Shown in pieces: positions 35,755 through 42,366 of a DNA stretch of 42,366 nucleotides (position 1 is the first letter of the stretch; every line of letters begins with the position of its first letter). The DNA is taken from positions 1 to 42,366 of the forward strand of contig CAZHSC010000026.1 in the NCBI GenBank assembly GCA_964534995.1, in the 5' to 3' direction. A model generated the notes under the pieces. The model saw only the letters and a program-made list of their open reading frames with translations, was not told where the DNA came from and ran no database searches. A program made the translations under genes and the position numbers. The DNA is from JAJTFW01 sp964534995. Lineage in GTDB: Bacteria > Bacteroidota > Bacteroidia > AKYH767-A > OLB10.

Positions 35755-36593
35755 CAGCTCAGTACATCTTTTTTGTTAAAAACAATACACGACAAAGACA
35801 GAAACAGTATAATGTGAAATACCAAAACAGAAATCGAAGTACATATTTGATAATAATCCAATGTCTGATCAAACATATTCCTCCAGATCACCATATGGGT
35901 AGTAAACAGAAATGGCTTTATTTTTTCAAACAAGGGGATATCCATGGTTCCTATAATGGTAAAAAGTATAATTACAGCCATGGTAGTAATAATCGGGCCG
36001 ATAGAGTTTTCGGACATGCATGATAATAACAATGAAAAAGCCGATACTACCATTAAACTGACAAAGGCAATTCCCAAAGCAGATAAAAAACGCCATAAGG
36101 TATCATCCCCCTGAAGAATAGTTAACTCCTCGCTCTTTATCACAATGAGGTCGCCGGGACCGAAAAGAAACAAACCCAGACCCAGTGCCAGGATACCCAG
36201 CCATGCTAGTAACAGGAACACGTAAAGATTGCCGGCTATGAATTTGGAAAGCAATAATTGTACGCGGCTTACCGGGCGGCTTACCAATAACCGGACAGTA
36301 CCCATTGCCGCTTCCCCCGAAACAAGATCACCGGTAACCAGCGCAACCAGGAGGGGAATCTGAATGATCAAAGTTTGCAAAATAATAAAACAAACCAGGT
36401 TTCCGTTTAAAATGCTTCCTTCCAAAAAGAAATTGGTTTGAACCGGCGTTGTAATGAAACTGATATAATTCAATCCATCCAGATACATGGCAAGGTGGAT
36501 GAGACCCACAATTACGGCAATGGCCACGAATCCAATATAACTCCTTGGTTTATAAGCTATTTTAAGTAATTCCGATTGAACAATCAGTAACAT
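35754..36593 (-). CDS. ABC-2 type transporter permease
   Basis: A 279-residue inner-membrane permease with six predicted helices and the ABC2_membrane_2 pattern: a first helix after SELLKIAYKPRSYIGF, then ALVTGDLVSGEAAMGTVRLLVSRPVSRVQLLLSKF, which is the characteristic GEXXXGTXRXLLSRPVSR loop. It needs an ATPase partner, which is not next to it on either side. The coupled LolA-like gene suggests a lipid, lipoprotein or envelope export role. ATG at 36593 (MLLIVQSEL) was chosen; the upstream in-frame 27 residues contain the -7 element. Confidence 0.88.
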   Translation of the reverse strand: MLLIVQSELLKIAYKPRSYIGFVAIAVIVGLIHLAMYLDGLNYISFITTPVQTNFFLEGSILNGNLVCFIILQTLIIQIPLLVALVTGDLVSGEAAMGTVRLLVSRPVSRVQLLLSKFIAGNLYVFLLLAWLGILALGLGLFLFGPGDLIVIKSEELTILQGDDTLWRFLSALGIAFVSLMVVSAFSLLLSCMSENSIGPIITTMAVIILFTIIGTMDIPLFEKIKPFLFTTHMVIWRNMFDQTLDYYQICTSISVLVFHIILFLSLSCIVFNKKDVLS

Positions 36594-36627
36594 ATAGACC
36601 AGTATGTTATCCCTAACAATGTTAACA

Positions 36628-36635
36628 CAAACGTA
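36628..36635 (-). promoter_or_regulatory. -7 element of the ABC permease/LolA-like operon
   Basis: The minus strand reads TACGTTTG, an exact TAnnTTTG match 34 nt before the ATG at 36593. The divergent division gene begins at 36740. Confidence 0.45.
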
Positions 36636-36739
36636 TAAAACTACGACTTTGTTTAACAGCGGAATCAAATTCACACCAATCCGTTAAAAAAAAATCAAGA
36701 ACAACCGGGAAGAGCTTTTCTATAGTGTATATTTACCAT

Positions 36740-37057
36740 ATGAAAATCCGTATGCCGGCCACCATACCTTCATGGGCGAAAAACAAATATGTTCTTACCA
36801 TCATCGCTTTTGTAATTTGGGTAAGCTTTTTTGACCGGAACGATCTTTTTTCACAATACAACTACCGTAAGCAACTAGAGAAGCTGGAGGTTGACAAACA
36901 ATATTACCTCACTGAAATCGAGAAAAACAAAAAGGACATGCAAGAGCTTATGTCTGATCCGGACCATCTCGAAAAATACGCGCGTGAGCATTACCTCATG
37001 AAAAAGGACAATGAGGAAATTTTTTTAATAGAAGAGGTAGTTGAGGAAGACCGTTAA
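36740..37057 (+). CDS. FtsB/DivIC-type septum formation initiator
   Basis: A 105-residue bitopic membrane protein: short cytoplasmic N-terminus, one helix (about 17-33, YVLTIIAFVIWVSFF), then a periplasmic coiled coil (about 40-75, with LEKLEVDKQYYLTEIEKNK) and the family end YAREHYLMKKDNEEIFLIEE. It belongs to the DivIC/FtsB family that bridges FtsL and FtsQ in the divisome. ATG at 36740 was chosen; a GTG 15 nt upstream and an ATG 12 nt downstream are alternatives. No other division genes are adjacent. The following spacer (37058-37401) shows no credible gene or clear hairpin. Confidence 0.9.
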   Translation: MKIRMPATIPSWAKNKYVLTIIAFVIWVSFFDRNDLFSQYNYRKQLEKLEVDKQYYLTEIEKNKKDMQELMSDPDHLEKYAREHYLMKKDNEEIFLIEEVVEEDR

Positions 37058-37401
37058 GATATTTTATTACTGTCATTTCTTTTTATTTGACCAGTACCGC
37101 CCTGTTTTAAAATGATTTCAATTCTCCGGCCCATTAAAAAGGGGTACCAGGGGAATATCTTAGGCAATACTTTACCAGGAAGTAAATAAACCTATTTACC
37201 TGATATACCGTTACCCTATCGTACAAAATTCCATAACCATGAACCATTTTGTTTAAACGATATGGGGATAATCCTGTGGGGCCGGCAGTTGATGATTTCA
37301 CCTGATAAAACCTGAATCGCTCATTTAACTGCCAGACATGTAATGAATTTGTCAAGATAGAAAATATAAAGAGAAATAAAAAATAGTTTAAAAAGGTATA
37401 A

Positions 37402-38277
37402 TTACTTTTTAAAACTTAAAATTTCCTGCACTGACATACGGATACCGTTTGCGATTTCATCGGTGGGAAGGTCATTGGAATCAGAGCCAAATGGATCTTC
37501 GATTTCTTCAGCGATAAGTTCCAGGCTGGCCAATACATAAAAAATAATGGCAACCACGGGAACCGTAAAATAGCCCAGAGAAAACACAAAGCCGAAAGGC
37601 AGGGTCATCACATAGAGAAACATGAATTTCTTGAGGAATACGGAATATGAATATGGAATCGGAGTATTGCGTATCCTTTCGCAGGCACCCGTCGTTTCCG
37701 TAAAGTTGGTTAGTTCCGGCTGGAGGAATAAAAGATGTTCTGACTTTAACTTTCCCGATTTTTCGAGTGCAAGCGTGTACTGCATAATCTGGCTCACAAT
37801 TTTATTGGGGAGATGGATATCCCCGGTTTCAGCAACGGCAAAACCTTCTACAGGTTCGAGTTCTTCCGCAAGGTGTACTCTTCGCAAATGATTCTTCAAG
37901 GCAAATGCGAAATTGGGGATCATTACACTGTAGTAACCTACCTCTTGCGGTACCAGCGCCCGAATTTTTAATGCGAGATTTCGACTCGAATTCACGAGTC
38001 CACCCCAAACCTTCCTTCCCTCCCACCACCGCTCATAGGCTGTATTGGTCCGAAACACCAACAGCAACGAAATCACCATGCCCAATGAAGTATGAATCAA
38101 TGAAAGATTCTTCACATGACTTTTTTCGCTCAGTTTCCACACTTCTGATTCCAGCCATGTAATCAGAAAGGCATACAATGAAAGCGCGACAATCATCGGT
38201 AACAATTTCCGGAAGGTATCCGCCTTGTGAAATTTAAAAATGATGAGAAACCAATCTTTGGGGTTGTAGCGAATCAT
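37402..38277 (-). CDS. Bestrophin-like channel (UPF0187 family)
   Basis: A 291-residue membrane protein of the bacterial bestrophin/RFP-TM family. It has an N-terminal amphipathic segment (MIRYNPKDWFLIIFKFHKADTF), helix LLPMIVALSLYAFLITWL, the family stretch LVFRTNTAYERWWEGRKVWGGLVNSSRNLA (helix 2 region), and a C-terminal helix pair with the acidic IEDPFGSDSNDLP motif. Bacterial homologues are pentameric ion channels, some cation-selective. ATG at 38277 fits the family start. It is apparently monocistronic. Confidence 0.94.
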   Translation of the reverse strand: MIRYNPKDWFLIIFKFHKADTFRKLLPMIVALSLYAFLITWLESEVWKLSEKSHVKNLSLIHTSLGMVISLLLVFRTNTAYERWWEGRKVWGGLVNSSRNLALKIRALVPQEVGYYSVMIPNFAFALKNHLRRVHLAEELEPVEGFAVAETGDIHLPNKIVSQIMQYTLALEKSGKLKSEHLLFLQPELTNFTETTGACERIRNTPIPYSYSVFLKKFMFLYVMTLPFGFVFSLGYFTVPVVAIIFYVLASLELIAEEIEDPFGSDSNDLPTDEIANGIRMSVQEILSFKK

Positions 38278-38380
38278 AAAGTAAAATTAACAACAAAGCA
38301 GCAAAATACACCTCTTTTGAATATTATTTTAGAGGGGTAAGTGTTTCATTGATTGTAACAGTATCCTTTTGCTGCCGGCC

Positions 38381-38415
38381 GCTTGCTGCTGGCTGCTTGC
38401 TGCTTGCTGCTTGCT
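38381..38415. repeat. Heptamer tandem repeat (GCTTGCT)n
   Basis: Five consecutive 7-bp units: GCTTGCT, GCTGGCT, then GCTTGCT three times, followed by six T. A partial unit (GCTGCCG) lies 10 nt before. It is noncoding, between the bestrophin-like gene and the repeat region at 38486. Confidence 0.85.
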
Positions 38416-38485
38416 TTTTTTGGGGAGATGTTAAAATGATTTAGTAGGATATAGTTTACTGCGCCTCTCTTAAGAGCTTGTGCGC

Positions 38486-38611
38486 GACCCTCGGTCTTCG
38501 TAGATTACGCCGTCGCTAACTTTGTACGCCAAAGCCTTAGCGACGGAGTAAGCTTTGGCGCACACGTTAGCGAAGGAGACCCTCTGTCTTCGTAGCTATA
38601 GTGAAGGAGAC
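38486..38611. repeat. Cluster of nested direct and inverted repeats
   Basis: An 18-bp direct repeat (GACCCTC-G/T-GTCTTCGTAG) occurs at 38486-38503 and 38578-38595. Between the copies, CCGTCGCTAA (38510-38519) pairs with TTAGCGACGG (38537-38546), and CGCCAAAGC (38527-38535) pairs with GCTTTGGCG (38552-38560), so two alternative stems interlock. GCGAAGGAGAC and GTGAAGGAGAC (38570-38580, 38601-38611) are a further pair. The region is GC-rich and unlike its surroundings. It could be a short palindromic mobile element or an assembly-collapsed repeat. The remainder of 38278-38730 has no gene. Confidence 0.75.
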
Positions 38612-38730
38612 TGCGGCCGCGACCACAGCGATCTCGCAGCGCGTTTACCTACCGGCTAGCAGGAGCCGAGAAAAATTTTATAAAGTCCAACTTCTGCAAA
38701 CTATCCAAGGATTTTTCTTAAATTTGATAA

Positions 38731-40809
38731 ATGCTCTCACCCAGGAACTCCTCCTATAAATTCGCCGCCATCCGCCTGGACGATGTAGAGCGATTTGTGT
38801 TAGGGGATTCAACCGACGTGGCTCACAGAAATTCAATTAACAATTCAATTTATGGAATTCGGGCGATAAACTCCGGTTTTGAAGTTTATAATAATGAGTT
38901 CAGTGAAATTGAGAATTTTGATAGTTGGCCATCGAATCAACTCGGTGGAAGTGCTGTTTTCGCGGATGGGTTCAATGATGGAGCAGATAGAAATGTGTTG
39001 ATTGGAGCAACGACAGCGGGTACAGGTTTGAGAAATGCTTTTACTTCATCGGTCAATGGTATTGTTTCGGTTGGAGAAGGGAACTTGAAGGTGTTTAATA
39101 ATGTGTTTGGAACACTCAATGACGCATCTGAAAGCCCTTCCTCGCATTCTGTATTTACAGTTAATTCTAAACATAAGAAAGTGTACATTACCCGTGAAAA
39201 TACTTTTCACAACTTCAATCTTGGTGTGCGTGCTTATGGATCGAACTTTCAGGGACTTTATCATATTGGCGACAATTATTTTGAAACAGCAATGCCCAAT
39301 ATACCTTCCAATCCTACTGCTTTTCAGGGCACTGCTATATGGGTAGGGAATCCCATCAGATTTCCCGGTTTTGCTGAAGTTCCTTACCTGAAAATCTTTA
39401 ACAACCGTATCGGAAATGCAGAAAACAGTACACAAGCCCGTCTTGGTATTTTCGTTTCTTCGATAGTGGACCCGCTTATTGAATATAACGAAATTTTCTT
39501 TCAGGAAGATGCAGTACCATCCTCTCCCATGGTAGGTATCTGGACACAAAATTGTTTATACCCAAAAGTGGTTGACAATGAAATCCTGAATGAAGAGAGT
39601 TACGCGAGCCATACAACGCTACTGACCGGTATTCGTTCAGACATGAATACCTTGGGATGTTTTAGCAAGAATCAACTGAATTATCTCGGTAAAAGCTTTC
39701 ATTTTATGGGGAATCACGGTCAAATAGGTTTTTCAGAAAATGAAATGAATTACTATGATAATGCAATTTTCATAAATAATGCCGACATTGGTGTGCAAGG
39801 CTTTGCCGATTTCAATATTCCTATCTACCGTACCGACGATAACAGGTTTATTCATGACCCATTGAGTTTGCAACCGGACAGGGTAGTCGGGAATACGTTT
39901 ACCAATCTTCCGATTTCATGGTATTTCAATAATTCCGATAACCAATTGTATAATCCAGATATTAATGGGAATATTAATACATTATTACTTGATGAGGCTG
40001 GTGTATCACCATCACCCGGGCAGGTGCCATTAGAATGCCCGGAAATATCAGACCCTATAGCGCGAAACAAGGCCTATGGATTTATTGTCCGCGATACTGC
40101 ACGATATGATGAAACTTATGCTACCAATTTCAATTACCATGCGAAACACGGCTTGTACGATATACTAAAATATAATCCGGAGATAATAGACATGGATGAT
40201 TCGTCAGATGTATATTACGAAAGCTTTTTTGATGAAATGAGCATAAGTAATCTGGCGAAGTTTGACAGTGTGCGGCAGTTTACAGAAGCTGGTGATATTA
40301 CTTCCGCTCTGATCATCTTAAACAGTATTGAAGATACCAATGCAGTAGAAGAGTATTATAAGTTTACTTTTGGAATAGGCTTAAATAAGTTGCATACAGA
40401 TTCTGTTTTATCAGACGAGGATAGTACCGAATTTTATGATATAGCGAACCTGCATGTTTTAACTACAGGAGAAGCAGGGTTTATGACACGCAATATGTTG
40501 TTTTATGAAGTACACGACGATGTTTTAGGTGGCGGATCAAGAATAGCACTGGTAAGAAAACCGGAAAAAGCAAAATTTAAAGTTGAATTGTACCCGGTGC
40601 CGGTTAAGGATGTTGTTTATTTCAGGTATGAGAATGGCACTCCGGATGAAATAGAAATAGAAATATATGATATGCAACAACGTTGTATACTGAAATCCGG
40701 ACCTGCAAATCGTATAGAAGTGACATCATTATCACCTGGAAGCTACTTTATACGTTTCCTGCAAGGTAGTGAAGTTCTGACCACAAAAAAACTGATCAGG
40801 ATACGATGA
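38731..40809 (+). CDS. Beta-helix T9SS protein lacking a signal peptide (possibly truncated)
   Basis: A 692-residue protein whose first two thirds look like a right-handed parallel beta-helix (repeated IYGIRAINSGFEVYNNEF, LKIFNNRIGNAEN, LIEYNEIFF, VVDNEILNEE and NQLNYLGKSF turns). A mixed helical region (about 465-600) and a T9SS sorting domain follow (VELYPVPVKDVVYFRY, about 616 on, ending TKKLIRIR). The odd point is the N-terminus: it starts mid-helix with no signal peptide, yet a sorting domain requires Sec export. An in-frame TAA lies immediately before the ATG, and the repeat cluster lies just upstream. It may be a 5'-truncated gene or a join error. A TAAATTTG element lies at 38719-38726. 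It overlaps the next gene by 4 nt. Confidence 0.8.
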   Translation: MLSPRNSSYKFAAIRLDDVERFVLGDSTDVAHRNSINNSIYGIRAINSGFEVYNNEFSEIENFDSWPSNQLGGSAVFADGFNDGADRNVLIGATTAGTGLRNAFTSSVNGIVSVGEGNLKVFNNVFGTLNDASESPSSHSVFTVNSKHKKVYITRENTFHNFNLGVRAYGSNFQGLYHIGDNYFETAMPNIPSNPTAFQGTAIWVGNPIRFPGFAEVPYLKIFNNRIGNAENSTQARLGIFVSSIVDPLIEYNEIFFQEDAVPSSPMVGIWTQNCLYPKVVDNEILNEESYASHTTLLTGIRSDMNTLGCFSKNQLNYLGKSFHFMGNHGQIGFSENEMNYYDNAIFINNADIGVQGFADFNIPIYRTDDNRFIHDPLSLQPDRVVGNTFTNLPISWYFNNSDNQLYNPDINGNINTLLLDEAGVSPSPGQVPLECPEISDPIARNKAYGFIVRDTARYDETYATNFNYHAKHGLYDILKYNPEIIDMDDSSDVYYESFFDEMSISNLAKFDSVRQFTEAGDITSALIILNSIEDTNAVEEYYKFTFGIGLNKLHTDSVLSDEDSTEFYDIANLHVLTTGEAGFMTRNMLFYEVHDDVLGGGSRIALVRKPEKAKFKVELYPVPVKDVVYFRYENGTPDEIEIEIYDMQQRCILKSGPANRIEVTSLSPGSYFIRFLQGSEVLTTKKLIRIR

Positions 40810-42344
40810 GAAATATCAGTTTAACAGTCTCCGCGATCATTATTTCTTTGCTCAGCTTAGCCTCCAATGCTGGCAATGCTCAATTTAACAACAATTACTG
40901 GTTATTTGGAGATAGTGCAGGTATCAACTGGACGAATCCTGCAAATCCGATATTACTTACTTCTATGTTAAAAGGAAGAGGTACTTCGGTTTCTTTATCT
41001 GATACTAATGGAGTAATCATATATTCAGGAACCGGTCAAAAGATCAATTTCATGGATCGCACAAAAACTTTTAATAAATTTAATGAAAAAGTACCCAATA
41101 GTGATAGCATAAATGGAGAAGGTTGGTACCATGAAATGTTGCTGATACCTCACCCGGGAAATGATTCGTTGGTTTATTTAGTTTCAATTGGAGTTAATGG
41201 TTACAAAGGGTTGTTTTATACACTAATCAACTACAAAGCTAACAATGATTCCGGAATGGTGATCCAAAAAAACATAGCTCTGCAACAAGTACCTGCATTT
41301 GATGGTCTAACCGCTGTTCAGCACGGAAATGGAAGAGACTGGTGGGTGTTGTTTAAGACCTTTGACCAGACTTTTCCTTATGTGAATAATAACTTATTTT
41401 ATTTGTACTTAGTTAAGGATGTTGGAATAACCTTCATTCAATCGTTTAGTGTTGGGAGTTTGCATAATGATGGAGGAGGTCAACTTATCTTTTCCAACAA
41501 TGGTAATCAACTTTGTTTAATTACTTGGGGTGGGCTTATCGAAATATACAGCTTTGATAGGTGCACAGGTCAGATTACTAACCCGACAAATATCGAGCAG
41601 TTTCGTACTATTGCACCATATCCATATTATATTTCTGCTTCTTTCTCACCAGATGACAGCAAACTCTATGTTATGAGTGTTTCCCCTGCAAATTTACCAG
41701 GTGAAAATGACACGTTGTTCCAATATGATTTGTATGCGCCAAACATACAAGCGAGTAAACAAATAATATACGTCTATCCAACTTATGAATCAGGAATGGG
41801 AAACATGAAACTGGCACCTGATAATAAAATTTACATTACAGCGGCAGATGAAATTGCCAGCATCCCTTATCCGGATTCATTATTCACCACCATCAACAAC
41901 AACCTCAGTGTTATCAACTACCCTGATAGTTTAGGTGCCGCTTGTAATTTCCAGCCCTTCAGTTTTAATCTTGGTGCAGGAAAAACTTACTTTGGCCTGC
42001 CTAACAATCCCGATTACGAGCTCGGTGCCTGGGTGGGTTCGCCTTGTGATACGCTGAGTGTTGGGTTACCGCAGCCGGCTGCAATCGATACACCGCTCTT
42101 TCAGGCATGGTACAACAGTGAATGGAATATGATTCACGTCAACGCCTCCAAACTCAAAGGAAGAACAGGTAGTTTGCGGTTGTTTGATATGGAAGGCAGA
42201 CTGGTGTACGAGAAAAAAGTGGAGGTGATAGCGGGAGGGTATGTGACGGGAGAGATACCGATGAATGCGGTGGCGAAGGGGGTTTATCTTGTTAATTTAA
42301 TTACTGACTTCGAAAGTGTTTCAACTAAGTTAGTCAAATATTAG
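40806..42344 (+). CDS. T9SS exoprotein with propeller-like repeats
   Basis: A 512-residue secreted protein: signal peptide (about 1-25, ending GNAQF), then a beta-propeller-like body. The opening NNNYWLFGDSAGINWTNP matches a Bacteroidota surface-protein group whose members start with a W/YFG-xx-AG motif; further blades include GGGQLIFSNNGNQLCL, SASFSPDDSKLYVMS and GNMKLAPDNKIYI. The C-terminal sorting domain (about 430-512) ends KLVKY and lacks the usual PNP opening. The ATG overlaps the previous stop (ATGA), so the two are coupled. Codon use is AT-richer than in the first 38 kb, as in its partner. No enzymatic motif is seen. Confidence 0.88.
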   Translation: MRNISLTVSAIIISLLSLASNAGNAQFNNNYWLFGDSAGINWTNPANPILLTSMLKGRGTSVSLSDTNGVIIYSGTGQKINFMDRTKTFNKFNEKVPNSDSINGEGWYHEMLLIPHPGNDSLVYLVSIGVNGYKGLFYTLINYKANNDSGMVIQKNIALQQVPAFDGLTAVQHGNGRDWWVLFKTFDQTFPYVNNNLFYLYLVKDVGITFIQSFSVGSLHNDGGGQLIFSNNGNQLCLITWGGLIEIYSFDRCTGQITNPTNIEQFRTIAPYPYYISASFSPDDSKLYVMSVSPANLPGENDTLFQYDLYAPNIQASKQIIYVYPTYESGMGNMKLAPDNKIYITAADEIASIPYPDSLFTTINNNLSVINYPDSLGAACNFQPFSFNLGAGKTYFGLPNNPDYELGAWVGSPCDTLSVGLPQPAAIDTPLFQAWYNSEWNMIHVNASKLKGRTGSLRLFDMEGRLVYEKKVEVIAGGYVTGEIPMNAVAKGVYLVNLITDFESVSTKLVKY

Positions 42345-42366
42345 GTGAGTAAGGATTTTAGGTGCC

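Noticed and set aside
37134..37355. 73-aa minus-strand ORF in the spacer before the bestrophin-like gene
   Set aside because: No recognisable domain or ribosome-binding context, and composition unlike the neighbouring genes.
38381..38415. Possible CRISPR-like array
   Set aside because: Units are only 7 bp with no spacers, and no cas genes are present.
1..42366. tRNA or rRNA genes
   Set aside because: I found no cloverleaf or conserved rRNA stretch by eye; a tRNAscan or Infernal run would be needed to exclude short ones.

Overview
The window reads as a chromosomal segment of a free-living Bacteroidota bacterium, most like the Chitinophagales/Sphingobacteriales side of the phylum; the genus cannot be fixed from sequence alone. 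The evidence is six secreted proteins with type IX secretion (T9SS) C-terminal sorting domains, a TonB-dependent receptor with a carboxypeptidase-like N-domain, DUF4159 and DUF4476 proteins, ATP-type PEP carboxykinase, a Y_Y_Y/propeller sensor kinase, and repeated TAnnTTTG promoter elements instead of sigma70 -10 boxes. A run of 10 Ns (24913-24922) shows it is a draft scaffold. I see no rRNA, tRNA, CRISPR array, prophage or transposase.

Layout. 1-5.4 kb: a tight minus-strand operon of propeller histidine kinase, REC-PAS-LytTR response regulator and a SAM methyltransferase, closed by a terminator. 5.6-9.3 kb: a T9SS Ig-like protein, a Nudix hydrolase and a T9SS LVIVD-repeat protein. 9.4-15.3 kb: housekeeping genes (LpxK, NIF3 family, zinc-ribbon coiled coil, THUMP RNA methyltransferase, PLP aminotransferase). 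15.4-18.4 kb: two T9SS exoproteins, a beta-lactamase-fold hydrolase and a VCBS propeller. 18.5-22.6 kb: lipoprotein, TonB receptor, small His/Cys-rich membrane protein and DUF4159, which I read as a probable metal-acquisition cassette. 22.7-31.3 kb: Na/Pi cotransporter family, RsmE (interrupted by the gap), PckA, a lipoprotein, DUF423, DUF4476, a saccharopine-dehydrogenase-like enzyme and TrmN6. 31.3-35 kb: a PadR-PspC operon with a palindromic operator candidate, and a secreted NTF2-like protein. 35-38.3 kb: a LolA-like protein with an ABC-2 permease, an FtsB/DivIC-type division protein and a bestrophin-like channel.

38.3-42.4 kb differs from the rest. A repeat-rich intergenic region (heptamer array plus nested inverted repeats) precedes two AT-richer, overlapping T9SS genes. 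The first of these has a sorting domain but no signal peptide, so this junction may be a rearrangement, a gene remnant or a misassembly.

Most of the window is ordinary Bacteroidota gene content. The least explained items are the PadR operator, the metal cassette, the 38.4-38.7 kb repeat region with the leaderless exoprotein after it, and the methyltransferase locked to a two-component system.
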